A DNA stretch of 64,000 bases, taken from assembly GCA_006937955.1 (NCBI GenBank), contig SSNP01000029.1:2885700-2949699 (forward strand), given 5' to 3'. The position numbers were made by a program, and so were the translations under genes. Shown in pieces: positions 1 to 11,632 of this stretch (positions are counted from its first letter, which is position 1; every line of letters starts with the position of its first letter). The DNA is from Pachypanchax playfairii (lineage: Eukaryota > Chordata > Actinopteri > Cyprinodontiformes > Aplocheilidae). The notes under the pieces were generated by a model. That model ran no database searches and was not told the origin of the DNA. It was given only the letters and a program-made list of their open reading frames with translations.

Positions 1-1631
1 GCCTCTAGCGACTCCTTGATATATTTCTCCATACTCTCTCGCTCCGGACGAGAGATGTTATATAGTCGGCTAGAGGGCAGGGCGGCTCCGGGGAACAGGT
101 CTATGGCGCAGTCGTATGGTCTGTGGGGAGGAAGAGAAACAGCTCGGGATTTACTAAATACCTGACTCAGGTCGTGGTATTCTCGGGGGACTCGAGTTAT
201 GTCCGGGATCTCCTCTTCTGTGCATGCGGGGTACGGGGATCTGGCGAGAGCAGAGTGCAGACACTGGGACAAACAGTACAAACTCCATGAATCTATGTTA
301 CCTTCCTTCCAGTTGATGTGAGGATTGTGTGTTCTTAGCCATGGATGGCCCAGTACCACCGGAACCTGCGTGGAGGGGAAAACCAGAAATGAGAGATTCT
401 CATGATGGTTACCTGATATTACCACCTCCAGCTCACAGGTCCGGTGGGTAATGGTGGTGAGGGACCGGCCATCCAGAGCGGAAACACGGACAGGAGTTTG
501 GAGCTTGTGCACGGGGATCTCGAGCTGACGAGCCAGAGCAGCGTCCAAAAAGTTTTGCTCGCACCCAGAGTCCACCAAGGCCAGAGTCTGAAAAGAGTTT
601 TGATTAAACAATAGAGTCACAGAAAACGTTAGACGGGAGGGTTTTTCCTGAGGCGGAACCGTCAGACCTCCCTGATCCTCTTGACGGTTGTGGCCGTTTA
701 AACGCATGGGGCACGCGGCGATAAAGTGCCCTGCTGTTCCGCAGTATAAGCACTCGCGTGCCTCCATGCGTCGTTGTCTCTCGGTGGGAGAAAGCCGTGC
801 GTTCCCCAGCTGCATCGGTTCATCTCCGGCATGACCCGCTGCACCTCGGGGTGCGCTCGTTGGCTCCGCAGTTCTGGTCGTCGCTCTCGGTGGTGAGTGC
901 GCCCGCTGCTCCTCCCTGAAGTAACCTGACAGCTGGTGATCGATCCGGATGGCAAGCGTAATAAGATCCTCCAGCGTCAGGGGTTCGTCACGGTGCATTA
1001 GCTGCTCTCGAATCGGCCGGCTTAATGCGCCCACAAACGCTCCCTTGAGCGCCGGCGTGTTCCAGCCTGATTCTGCTGCCAAAGTACGGAAGTCCACAGA
1101 GAAATCAGCCACTGACCTTCTGCCCTGCTTAATGTGGCGGAGTTGGTGTGTGATCTCGGACTCAGACTTCCGGTAGGTGAAGGTCCTCTCAAAGTCTTTG
1201 ACGAACACCTCCATGGAGGTGCGTTGGATGAGGGGGTAGTTGTATTTAGCCTCCGCCCATCGAAGCGCACGTCCCCTGAGGAGGCCGATGATATGTGCGA
1301 TCTTGGAGGCGTCATCTGGAAAAGACTGAGGGGACCGACAAAACATCAGAGAACACTGAAGCAGAAATCCAGACCCCTTACCGGGCTCCCCGGCGTAACC
1401 CTCCGGGTTGGGCAGAGTCACATGGCTCACCGGAGCGCGCGTCGTCGGAGCTGGAGGGTCGGGCTCGGGTGGTGCTGACGCAGGCTGTAGAGGAGGCTGA
1501 GAAAGAGCAGACAGCTGAACCTGCATACTTTGCAGTAGTCCTGCTATATCTTCCAACCGCTGGTGGTTGAATTGCTGTCGCTCACAGAGAGAGTTCAGCA
1601 CGGTTTCATGCCTCGCTAACAGATCCTGCAT
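1..1631 (-). CDS. Ty3/gypsy gag-pol polyprotein, 5' part (continues off the window)
   Basis: Retrotransposon polyprotein that would package element RNA (gag), cleave itself (protease) and copy RNA to DNA (RT). Reading the minus strand from the ATG at 1631, I find no stop or frameshift to base 1, about 543 codons. In order: a gag capsid-like region with the PGKGSGFLLQCSLMF and LLRGRALRWAEA motifs (about 1400-1240); a CCHC zinc knuckle CLYCGTAGHFIAAC near 750-710; an aspartic-protease-like site LVDSGCEQNFLD near 575-540; and the start of RT with HRPYDCAIDLFPGAALPSSR near 125-65. Gag and pol share one frame here. The ATG was chosen as the first in-frame methionine; nearby alternatives are not excluded. 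The catalytic RT, RNase H and integrase parts lie outside the window, so activity cannot be judged. This is a transposable-element gene, not a host gene. Confidence 0.88.
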   Translation of the reverse strand, partial: MQDLLARHETVLNSLCERQQFNHQRLEDIAGLLQSMQVQLSALSQPPLQPASAPPEPDPPAPTTRAPVSHVTLPNPEGYAGEPGKGSGFLLQCSLMFCRSPQSFPDDASKIAHIIGLLRGRALRWAEAKYNYPLIQRTSMEVFVKDFERTFTYRKSESEITHQLRHIKQGRRSVADFSVDFRTLAAESGWNTPALKGAFVGALSRPIREQLMHRDEPLTLEDLITLAIRIDHQLSGYFREEQRAHSPPRATTRTAEPTSAPRGAAGHAGDEPMQLGNARLSPTERQRRMEARECLYCGTAGHFIAACPMRLNGHNRQEDQGGLTVPPQEKPSRLTFSVTLLFNQNSFQTLALVDSGCEQNFLDAALARQLEIPVHKLQTPVRVSALDGRSLTTITHRTCELEVVISGNHHENLSFLVFPSTQVPVVLGHPWLRTHNPHINWKEGNIDSWSLYCLSQCLHSALARSPYPACTEEEIPDITRVPREYHDLSQVFSKSRAVSLPPHRPYDCAIDLFPGAALPSSRLYNISRPERESMEKYIKESLE

Positions 1632-1717
1632 ACTGGTCAGCGGGGATCTGGCTGAGTCCGCTGGGTCTGACTGGCCTGGTTGTTCTGTCACGGGCTCTGA
1701 CAGTTTGTTGACCCACA

Positions 1718-2409
1718 TGCCGGACTCAGACTCAGACACAGAATGTTCGGTGCAAAAGTGAACGGATTTATTTACATGTGGTAATGTGAACATCAATATA
1801 TATATACAGTGGATAATGTGCTCGGTGATCTGGTGCGTCAGGTGGATCTCAGGACTGTAAGGGGAGAGGAGAGTTAGTGCTCGAGCCGGTAGATGAGAGC
1901 AGGAGATATTGCAGGGTAATGAGGAGGAGGAGTGACTCACAGAGTTTGCAGCGGTAATGCTCGGGAGGAGGACAGGTCCAGTGCGGTGCTGTGCGGGAGG
2001 TGGTGAGTCCAGGTCGGGTGAGAACGCTGGAGGGAGGTAGTGCAGGTTCCAGGAGATCAGGCGCTGGACACAGAAGGATCCTCGGACACACAAGGAGCAG
2101 GGTGACGATAATCCTGGAGACAGCAGGTTAATCGAACACAAGAAAAACTCTTTCAAAAGGCACACAAGAAAACTCGGAATTGTCACTAGGAATGAATCAC
2201 TAGGAGAGCACATAGAAGCTACCATATAGGTTAACAACCAGGCGCTGAATGAACGTCTGCCTTGTCCTTAAGTAGCACCCTGCTCCTCATCAGCTCTGAT
2301 CTCCACCAGGTGTAATCAATCTACCTCGCGCTCCAGCGTAGCTTCAATCTGCAAGCAGATGACTCACCCGACACAGAAATGCACAGCACATAATACACTG
2401 AACCTGACA
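1718..2409 (-). mobile_element. 5' LTR of the Ty3/gypsy element
   Basis: Region upstream of the gag-pol frame, bounded by TG (TGTCAGGTTCAGTG at 2409) and CA (GTCCGGCA at 1718) on the minus strand, about 692 bp. It contains an AATAAA polyadenylation signal (minus, 1767-1772) and a TATATATATA tract near 1797-1806. The partner LTR and the target duplication are outside the window, so both boundaries are inferred from TG/CA and spacing. No convincing tRNA primer site was recognised just inside the LTR. Confidence 0.6.
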
Positions 2410-2759
2410 AACAGAACCACATCCACCACAAAAACAGAGATGAGTCCTGGCTGATGGTGGCTGTGGCTTAGGAGGAAGAACAGTCATTTAACAATCAAAA
2501 GGTTGGTGATACCATCACCTGCCTCCACTTGTCAAAGTGTCTCTATGTAGACCCCCGATTTACAAATCAGCATGTATGACTGTGTGTGGAGAGATAAATG
2601 TAACTTGTAGTGAAACAAATACAAATTACCCTGAGATTCCCAAACAAGACACTTTCTTTGCCGTGTCTCCAGATCCTGTTCATGAATGTCATAAACACGA
2701 CTGGAGACAAGAGACAGTCCAAGTCCAAACCTCCCTCATCGTTCATGTCTCATTTGTCT

Positions 2760-3285
2760 TCTTGTTGTATTGACTCAGTCCCTTGTGTATTTTAGTTCCC
2801 TGTTTTATTTAATCCATGCTGTTACTTTGATGTTGGGCCTTTTTATTCTTCTGATCACATCTATTAGTTTCTGTTTTTGGTTGTAATCTTTTCTCCATCA
2901 TGTTCTTTATTACTGAACTTGTTATAACCTTATGTTTGTTCATTTTTATCTCAGGTTTTGATTTAATAATTTAATCGTTTGTATCTTCAGTTTCTTAAAT
3001 TCTTAATTATTATTGTATTATATTATTGTCATCTTCACTCTGCTCAGTGTTTAACAACATTTACACCTGATCACTTTATTCTAATTAGTTCCTTGTCTTT
3101 AAGTTTCACCTGTTCTCTGTACAGATACCTTTACTTCTTGGTTTCCTGTTCGTCAGTGATTATCTAAGAGAGTTTTGCTGCAGCGTCATTATTTGTTTTT
3201 AAATTAAAGGTTGTTCTTTTTGGTCATTCTCCTCCTTGTGTTCTGCTTCACCTGACTCCACCCACCTCACACCATGACATAAAAG
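2760..3285 (+). repeat. Possible LTR-like or dispersed-repeat tail
   Basis: T-rich, pyrimidine-biased plus strand that ends in CTCCACCCACCTCACACCATGACA. Endings of this kind are frequent at the 3' ends of fish dispersed repeats. No second copy is seen in this window, no coding domain is visible, and the left edge is undefined. 2,410-2,760 shows nothing recognisable. Confidence 0.25.
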
Positions 3286-3781
3286 GTCTGGCTCTGTCCC
3301 TCTTAATGGAGGACAGCTAAAGAGAATTTTAATGGGTGTGAGATTTGATACAACCCTTTGTCTGTTAACACTATGGACAGACGCTGTACCCAGGGTTAGA
3401 CACATGTCTTCATGTTGTTTGACAACTTTATTCTTCAATGTACCATTTCCATGCTCCACAGTCCTCTGATGACCAGGAGATATGAACTGTGTATACTCAA
3501 GAACTCTCACTAGCAGCAGCAGATATAACTCACAGTGAGCGAGTCCAGCAGCCACAAGGTCAAGTTTAACAGAAAAACAACACACAGATCTTAGACTGCC
3601 TCCATGCTGCTGAAGATGAACAGAAGTCATAGACATGTTCCTTTCATCAACAGTCTGAGTGGAAATGTGGGACGGGTCAGATCGGTCCAAAGTGGACGTG
3701 GTCTGCAAAGTTGAAAAGGACCAGTCAGTGTCAGCAGTGCATGTCAACTTGTCATGATGACCAACATGTGTCATCATCTCT

Positions 3782-4371
3782 TTAAAGAGTCCATTCCATT
3801 AAAAACGGTTTTTCTGAGGTTTCTGTTGAATATTTTAGCTCCACAGGTGTTCTTACCTTCATAGTGGGTGAAAACAGGTCAACAACTTCTCTTTCAGTTT
3901 TAATCTCTCAAACTACGCAGGTGGTGATAAAACCCGAGTTCTCCTGAGTTCTAACGGCCTGTATCTGTTTCATCACAACTCCTTTGTTTGTTAGTATTCA
4001 TCAGCTCCTGCAGTTGAAACCACACCTAGCATGCTGCTGGCTAACAGCTGTTAGCATAAGACGTATCAAACAGGAAGAGAGAACGTCAGCTGTTACCATG
4101 CACAGCGGGGCAGGAAACAGTATACCTTGCTCTCATAGGCTAGTTTGTTAACCAATCAGAGTCCAGCAAATTCGAACACTAAATATGAACAAGCTGCTGC
4201 TGAAGCCTGACGGAAGGAGCCGGAACCACCCGAATTTTAATGCAGACAGATTGAAAGGTCTGTTAATCAGTGTTTCCTGACGTTTTTTAGATATAAAATG
4301 TTTCATGTTACTGGTTAAAACTTAAGAAATAACCACAAAGTCATGAAATGTGTATGAAATGGCCTCTTTAA
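3782..4371 (-). mobile_element. TTAA-flanked non-autonomous element, copy A
   Basis: About 590 bp bounded by TTAA on both sides, with ends TTAAAGAGTCC and GGCCTCTTTAA. It is the reverse orientation of the copies at 14,121, 19,855 and 36,031, and shares with them the GATTGGCTAACAAACTAGCC segment, the ATGAAGGTAAGA segment and the ATATAAAATGTTTCATG segment. Bases outside the TTAA differ from copy to copy, so TTAA is the only duplicated target. That target preference is typical of piggyBac-type elements; assignment to piggyBac is inference. No transposase is encoded. Confidence 0.75.
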
Positions 4372-5794
4372 TGCTGCTTCGTTAAGAGTAAAATTACTAC
4401 AGTAAGTGCACATTCCCCCCCCAAAAAAAGAGAAGGTGTTTGTTTTGGAATTCTCTAAATATCTCCAACATGTTAATGTGAACGTGTTTTACCTTCTACA
4501 GAGATGAGCTGACAAACTGGCCTGATGTCCTTGTCCTGCTAGATGGAGCTGAAGAGAAATGATGTTGACTTCATGTTATTAACGAGAAGGAGAGAAGATC
4601 ATGATGTCATCAACATAAGAGCTGTATCAAATGTCAATGTTATTGAATCAAGGCTATGTTTTAGTGATTCATTATGAATGGTGACAAGAACCTTGACAGA
4701 AGCAGGTGATGGTGTAACCTTTCCTAAATAAAATGAAAGTAAACCAAGAAGACAGTTTGAATCAAACTGAGGACCATCAGTGGCTTCTTGTTTCAGATGA
4801 TACTGAAGTTTACAGGGTTTGTGATGAGATTTGTTTGTGATAATTACATGATTATGTCAGATTTTTGTTTTGATTTTTTTCAAATCAATATCAGTTTTAG
4901 CTTTTTTACCTAAAATAAGGAGGGAAGAGATTTTAAGCAGGGTCCTCAGTGAAGGACAGGAAATGACCATGAAGTGAGTTCTGAAGCAGAAGGTCATTCT
5001 GAGTGTTTTCTGACACTGTATAATCATGTCTAGAGGTTTGGAGTGTGCTTGTAATGAGGAGTAGAAAAACCTGCAGCCAAAAGAGGACACAGAAATCCAA
5101 AGTGAAGCTTATCTCAGGAGATGAAACAGAAAATACATTAAAGTTTGTCTTCAGTCATTAAATCTAGTCCGTCATGTGGATGTTCCATTCAGAAACATTT
5201 TACTTAAAAACTGTAATGTCTGATTCTTTTTTTGGAACTGGAATGCGCCATGAGAGGAACTGGTGAGAGGAGATGTTAGCACTTGGTTTTGTTGTAAGAT
5301 AAACAATGTTACCTTTGTTTTTCAGGTGAGTGGAGGAGCAAGATGGAGGATCAGCCACTGGAGATATCATCACCTGTCAGCGGAGGTTCATGAAGGTAAG
5401 TATAATATAGAGAACAGGTTTTGGAAGTGGATGCAGGGAGATGGGAATCTAAAGACTGATGGTATCACAAGCAGACAGAACAGAGAGGGCGGCGAGGTGC
5501 GCTGAACACTGAGCTGAACTAGTAATCCAAACTGTTCAGGGTTGTTCACCGGTACATCCAGGTAAACAAATCCAATCTGATGTCCAATAGGAGGACGTAA
5601 ACAATCCGAGTCCCAGAAGAAACTCCAGCGGAGCAGCTGAAGTCATGAACAACCTGAAGTCAGTATCAAGCTAGAGGTAAGACAAGACAAGCAAATGATG
5701 CGCTGGAGAACGAAGCATGAGGACATTCAACTAACTGGTAAGAGATTGTTCTGATTCCTCTTATAAAGGGGTGGGGACAGGTGCAGATGGAGCA
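4372..5794. other. No gene recognised
   Basis: AT-rich sequence with only short chance reading frames. A 70-base segment (5326-5395) has splice-like edges but an internal stop. 5,400-5,800 resembles the non-coding body of a dispersed repeat, without a clear boundary. Confidence 0.5.
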
Positions 5795-5925
5795 TCTTCT
5801 CTGAGCTCCTCAGACAGATCTGGTCTTTATCTGGTCCATGTTCAGGGTGGTGCACACAGTGATACCAAGCTACCAACATCCTGTTAGTTCCTGTAAACAG
5901 ACTGAAGACAATGCAGGATTATTTC
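5795..5925 (-). repeat. Short dispersed repeat, copy 1 (GTGTGCACCACCCTGAACATG family)
   Basis: On the minus strand it contains CAGGAACTAACAGGATGTTG, then GTATCACTGTGTGCACCACC, then AACATGGACCAGATAAAGAC. The same ordered blocks recur at 9,245-9,345 and, split by an insertion, at 49,024-49,410. Family identity is unknown. Confidence 0.7.
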
Positions 5926-7984
5926 ATCAAATATTTGTAGAATAAAAACAATTGTATATTTTTACTATTTATTTGTCCAGTTTGTTACACAGTAAAGGAA
6001 TGCAAACAGGAATGTTAGAAAATGATTTATTTAATCACTTTTTAGGAGAAATTAAGCTTCGTCTCAATGAACTCTATTTGCACAAACGTGTGTGAGCGCA
6101 TCTACATGCGCTGTCTCTTTCATACTGATTTAAAGACTATATCAGTTATAAGAGCTCAAATATTTGAAAGCTACTATACATTTACTTTTTAAGTCATGTT
6201 AAAGAATTTCAGGATACAGGGTGACGGGTTTGTGCAGATATTCTTGATGTTTGTTTGTACAAGTGGCTGTTTGCTTTCTGATTTTCATCACCAGCAGGTC
6301 ATAGTCTACATGGAGTTTTATGGAACCCTTCATTTTGTAAATGTATGACTAGTTTACTTGGCTGAGTCATTGTTGCCATGAGGAGATGTCTTTAATATTT
6401 AAACCCTGTGTAAATATTAATAGAGACAAAGCCTGCACACAGAGAATAAGAGAAACAAATACAAATGTTTAGGAAACTTAAATTCTTGCAGTTTGGGGCA
6501 AATGTTGGCGACAATGTGTCTGGGGGACACATATGAAGCTGTGGTGTGATGTACCGCACTGGGAGCCACCCACTCACAGAAAACAAGGTTTCTCAAGTAG
6601 TTGTCAAAGGTCTGATGCACATGCTGACTCAGGCGTGTGAATTTACACCGATGGCGTGAGGTGGCAACCCTTAGGTTTCAAAATAACACGTCTAATTATT
6701 GCTGCCATGCTGTTTATGCGTGAGATTTGGTCAAAAGGCACATGGAATGTGTCGTATATACAGATGACGTCATTCTTTATGCACTTGTTACATGTCAACA
6801 GGTTGTTGTAAGTCTGTCACTGTGTTTTCTATTTCTGCCTTTTGCGTAGATTCTTAAAGATGCATCGTTGCATTTGTGATCGCTCCTCTCTGACAAACTG
6901 GCTACGAGAATAACAAAACACAACATGACACTCAGTGTGTAGGAAGGTTGGGAGGAGGCAGGAAAAGTTTCTGCATGGTAAGAAGAATTAGTCAGCCACC
7001 CCCATGCAGCTTAGATGATTGACACTAACTCACAGCTGCTGCACACGATTACACTTTGGTTAAATCAACCTCTCAATAAAACATGAGAGACAAGACGAAA
7101 AAAAGAACAAAAACCTTCACAAACGTTCATCACGGGGCAGAAAGAAACTCCAAAAGAGAAGCATGTTGTAAAATATGTTGACCAGACTGAAAAGCACATC
7201 GAGGATTTACAGTCTGTTTATTTTTTTGTAAAGAAATTGCAGAAAGAGCCTGAAGACCGGCAGCTAAATACTCTCATTTTAAAACATCTGTGTTCCTTCA
7301 TGTGGTCGGATGGAGCACAATTCCTCTGACTTTAACCAGAATGGAGGATTTTAAGGATGTTTATCTTTTGTTGCACTTATTTCTGATTTGACGCCCTTGA
7401 AAAAAAAATGTTTTGCATGTATGTGGTGGATAAACGAACAGGCAGAGACCCTGGAAGTAGGCACATTCATGGTCAGGCAGCAGAAATCTGTCAGCCTCCT
7501 GGCAACGTGAGAGGACACCTGGAGGTAATGTAAACAGCCCTTCTGTCCCGCACCTCCCTCCCTGTGTCCTCCTCTGTATCCTTGTCCTACCCCCTCTCTG
7601 TGACTCATCAGCAGAACCTTAATAAACCAATGAGTGTTCACAGCCTCCACTTTGCAGGGGGATTGGCAGTAGTGTTGATGCGCTACTGCCCCCTGCAGGC
7701 TGCGCTGTGGTACAGCAATGACAGTCATTTACAAGATAATTATTCCCTTTCAGTTTTGGTGGGATCTAAAGGAACGTCATAAGATAAAGATAGGTTCTTT
7801 AAAAGGGAACAGTTTTATAAAATTAAAATGATTAACAGAAAATTGACAGAAGAATCTTTTGAATGAAAGCAGGTTGATTCCAGCCTCTATGTGAGAACAA
7901 ACTATGGTTTAAAGTAATGAAATATATCAACCAATAACCCTCGTCCTATAGACACCCGGGTAAATATTGAAATGTTTTTTAAAT
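5926..7984. other. No gene recognised
   Basis: Intergenic or intronic AT-rich DNA. Six-frame reading shows only short frames with no recognisable domain. No terminal repeats were paired here. Confidence 0.5.
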
Positions 7985-8560
7985 GTGCACTACTCAAAAA
8001 TCAAAAAGTGGTTTAACGATCATTAAACTTAGATAAAACTAAACTTATGATATTTGGAAATCGAGAGAGAAAAGTAAATATATAGAAATGCAAATTGATA
8101 ATATTAAGATTAAAGAGGTGATCCTAGACATTAAAATCTGCTGGAAGCCGCACATACAACATGTTAGAGGGAAGTTGGCTCAAGTTTTATAATTTTGGGG
8201 AAAACAAAACACATCTTCACTCAGAACACATCGTATACACTATATTTTTCATTGATTCTTCCAAACCTTCATTATTGTGTGGAGGTGTAGGGAAATACGT
8301 ACAGGTCAAACTTACTAACATTATACATTAAGCAGAAAAGAGCGATTAGAATGATCAATAAAGCAGAAATTAAAATTTCAAGATTTAGTTAAATTGAAGA
8401 CAGAACAAAATATTTTCAAAGCAAGACAAAACATGGTTCCAAATGTAATAAAGGAATTATTTAAACTTCAAGAACAACTTTAATAAACGTGTGTATCAGT
8501 CTCAAGAAAGTAAAACTATATACCAGTTTAAAAATAATATTTAAGTATAATGATGAAGAG
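7985..8560 (+). pseudogene. Decayed LINE reverse transcriptase, C-terminal region
   Basis: Translating across frames gives recognisable pieces of the carboxyl side of a teleost non-LTR reverse transcriptase: LDKTKLMIFGNRER near 8,030-8,070, then WKPHIQHVRGKLAQV near 8,140-8,185, LILPNLHYCVEVWGNTY near 8,255-8,305 and QKRAIRMINKAEI near 8,335-8,370. The LPxLxYCxEVWGNTY and QKRAIR blocks are characteristic of RTE/jockey-like fish LINEs. The frame is broken many times and the upstream catalytic palm with its FADD box is absent, so this is a dead 3' fragment. Exact clade is uncertain. Confidence 0.7.
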
Positions 8561-8569
8561 ATAAAATAA

Positions 8570-9239
8570 TGGCTAACAATTTGTCCATGGTGTGTGGGTA
8601 AATTACTGAACTAAATTAATTTCTTTCTGCTTTGTTTTGGTTTCTTTTTTATTTTTCTTGTTTTAGTTGAAAATGTTTCATGCCATCTGTCTTTTGAGTT
8701 ATTTTGGTGGTGAAATACTGATTTTAAGTGTTTTGGTTAGGGGTAGGTGCTCATAACGTTATACTTCTATCCCTTTTCAAGCAGGTCACAGGGTGTAAAT
8801 ATAGTTTTGTCATTGAAGAGCTGTATGTCCAAGAGCTGGAAGTAGTAGAGCATGTGCATCTTTACCAGCTTGACTTTCTCCTCATCCACTTTTATTTTCC
8901 AGATATTTGCGTTTCTTTGGCTTAATGTGCAGTTTTCTAGAAAACATGAGTTTACACCATCGTTTTTTAAACTTATAGATTTAATCCAGCCTGATATTCA
9001 CAGATGATGGTGAGTAAGTATCAATATACTAAGGAGATGAAAGAGTGCGGGAAGTTTGATAAATCAGAGTCAAGGCTGATCAAAACAATAATCAATCAAC
9101 GCCGTGACACATGGCTGAGAGCGGCGCTGCTATTAAAGCAGTGATGACAAACCATATTAGCATGTGCAAGTGTATACTGTACATTTTCCCTCAGAGGAGA
9201 TCAAAGAAAACATGGACCCGCCCCCCTTTACTTTTAATC
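8570..9239. other. No gene recognised
   Basis: AT-rich sequence following the LINE fragment. No domain, terminal repeat or RNA gene was seen. Confidence 0.45.
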
Positions 9240-9352
9240 ATTCAGTCTGTTCACAGGAACTAACAGGATGTTGTGTAGTTTAGTATCACTGTGTGCACCA
9301 CCCTGAACATGGACCAGATAAAGACCAGAAGATGCTCCATGTTAAAGACTGC
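9240..9352 (+). repeat. Short dispersed repeat, copy 2
   Basis: Carries the blocks CAGGAACTAACAGGATGTTG and CTGTGTGCACCACCCTGAAC, in the same order as 5,795-5,925 (reverse) and 49,020-49,415. It is uninterrupted, so it shows the empty-site state of the copy at 49 kb. Confidence 0.7.
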
Positions 9353-9520
9353 ACTCTCAGAAATAGAGGTATATACGAGACAAGGTCATTTTTGTACCTA
9401 TAGGTAAAATGTTTTAAAATGTTCCCTTAAAAGTACAATATTGGTCTTTAAAAGGTCAGAAATGCCCCTTAGAGTGTTCAAATTGATATAAAGTACAAAT
9501 TTGTACCATTTCAACTGCAC
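9352..9520 (+). mobile_element. Possible CACTA (En/Spm-like) MITE end
   Basis: Begins CACTCTCAGAAATAGAGGTA and continues with repeated GTAC-type blocks (TTTTGTACCT, AAAAGTACAA, TTGTACCATTT). This resembles the terminal region of non-autonomous teleost CACTA elements. The opposite end was not found, so it is probably truncated. Confidence 0.35.
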
Positions 9521-9693
9521 CTGCAACCCTGGTCAAGGCTGGTTAATCTCAATATTATTAAGTTTCTTCCATCATTTTCAATATTATGTTTCAGAATGTT
9601 GGTTTAAGACTTCAAAATGTGGCAGAATTTTACTGTTTTAGTGGAAGAACTTCATAAGGTACAAAAATGGACCTGGACTACAGGAAACACCCC

Positions 9694-9735
9694 CAGCGAC
9701 AAGAAGGGTACAAATTCTTGTCGCTGATATCCTGT
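9694..9735. repeat. Small perfect-arm inverted repeat
   Basis: Arms CAGCGACAAGAA and TTCTTGTCGCTG (12 bp each) enclose GGGTACAAA. The palindrome sits where the adjacent minus-strand LINE would be expected to continue into its FADD box, so it probably marks an insertion or rearrangement breakpoint. Confidence 0.6.
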
Positions 9736-10768
9736 GGTCCCTGAACCAGACCCCTCCGGCCCCTGGCTGCGCCTAGAAATTATGTCGATAAAAGTAATGA
9801 ACAGAACCAGTGACAAAGGGCAGCCCTGGCAGAGACCAACATGCACTGGGAACAGGTCTGACTTACTGCCGGCAATGCGAACCAACTCCTGCAGTGGTTG
9901 TACAGGGAATGGACAGCCTCTAACCCCATACTCACAGAGCACCCCCCACAGGATGTCCCGGGGCACACGGTCAAACGCCTTCTCCAGGTCCACAAAGCAC
10001 ATGTGGATTGGTTGGGCGAACTCCCATGAACCCTTGAGCACCTGATGGAGGGTATAGAGCTGGTCCAGTGTTCCACAACTGGGACAAAAACCACACTGCT
10101 CGTCCTGAATCGGAGGTTCAACCATCGGTCAGATTCTCCTCTCCAGTACCCTAGAGTAGACCTTACCGGGGAGGTTGAGGAGTGTGATCCCCCTATAATT
10201 GGAACACACCCTCCAGTCCCCCTTCTTAAACAGAGGGACCACCATGCCGGTCTGCCAATACAGAGGCACTGTCCCCGACCTCCACGCGATGTTGCAGAGG
10301 TGTGTCAACCAAGACAGTCCTACAACATCCAGAGACTTGAGGTACTCAGGACGGATCTCATCCACCTCCAGAGCCTTGCCACCAAGGAGTTTTTTTAACT
10401 ACCTCAGTGACTTCAGCCCGAGTGATGGGCAAGTCTTCCTCCGAATCCCCAATCTCTACCTCCTCAGTGGAGGACGTGATGGTGGGATATAGGGGATCCT
10501 CAAAGTATTCCTCTCCACCGTCCAACTACGTCCCCAGTTGAGGTCAGCTCCCCACGTGTACTAACAGTGTTAGTGAAGCACTGCTTCCCCCTTTGAGGCA
10601 TCGGTGGTTTGCCAGAATTTCTCAGAGGCTGACCGATAGTCATCCTCCATGGCCTCTCCAAACTCCTTCCAGACCTGAGTTTTTGCCTCCGTGACCGCTC
10701 GAGCCGAATGTGCTTTGGGCTGTCGGTACCCATCAGCTGCTTCTGGAGTCCCATGAGACAACAAGTCA
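9736..10768 (-). pseudogene. Non-LTR (LINE) reverse transcriptase fragment
   Basis: Minus-strand remnant of a teleost LINE. From 10,768 downward: a linker region with FGEAMEDDYRSASEKFWQT; then DEIRPEYLKSLDVVGLSWL, VPLFKKGDWRVCSNYRGITL (RT fingers) and LPGKVYSRVLERRI; then FVDLEKAFDRVPRDILWGVL (motif A, catalytic Asp) and VGLCQGCPLSLVLF (motif B). An in-frame TGA lies between LERRI and PMVEPP. A CGA arginine codon turned into TGA by CpG decay is the simplest reading. Otherwise the frame is shared from 10,365 to 9,736. The 10,500-10,768 piece is in another frame. The FADD catalytic motif is missing: sequence identity stops after SRRSQGPEG. The copy is dead and truncated at both ends. Confidence 0.85.
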
Positions 10769-11473
10769 AAGTTGTTTATTCTATTTCATTCTGTTATCCA
10801 TTAGGAGTCAAAAACATGCTTTAATATTTACAAGTCAAATACTTTTACTATAATTTTACTCTTACATAGAAAGAACCAACATATGTTTGAATAGTTAAGT
10901 GTTATATAGTGAAGAAGAAGAATTTGTGGTGAAACAACCTAAAGCTTCAGACCAACTACCTCCATGTAGGTCCAGAACTCCTGAATTCTTTTCTACACTC
11001 TAAGTATTCTGTAACATGAGGTCTGGTTGGTTAAGAATAAATGTTTTTTTGGACTTCTTGCAGGTTAATCAACCACATCTCAAGGGTTATTTGCCTAATT
11101 TATTTAAGGTCAGTTTGTTTTCTCTGTCATTTACTGATGAAAGAGTTGAATGCACACAAGCACGTCCTCACTAACTGGGCAAATGAAGCAGAACACTGAG
11201 TACAAAGAGCTCGTGGCATTAACAGTTCAAATCTCTCTCTCAGGCATCATTATAATAGTAAAATCAATATAAAAGTGTACAACAAATAAATTAATAACAC
11301 AATCCAATAAAAACTGAATGTAAAAGAGGACTTCTCTCTCTTCTACATAAAGCTGTGATCTAGGATGCTGTAACTGAACCACTAGAGGTCAGTGTTGTTC
11401 CAAGTGATGAGTCAATACGTCCTTATAATGTCCTCAATATGAGGTCAACTCAGCAAGCCCTTCATGTGACCTC
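10769..11473. other. No gene recognised
   Basis: AT-rich spacer between the LINE fragment and the GATA microsatellite. Nothing identifiable. Confidence 0.45.

Positions 11474-11632
<159 letters not shown>

Noticed and set aside
3199..3777. 192-codon minus-strand frame
   Set aside because: No recognisable domain; it starts beside the TTAA element and ends in repeat-tail sequence. Length alone is not convincing at this composition.
5326..5395. Exon-like segment with acceptor and GTAAGT donor
   Set aside because: The only ATG-led frame (MEDQPLEISSPVSGGS) stops before the donor; too little support.
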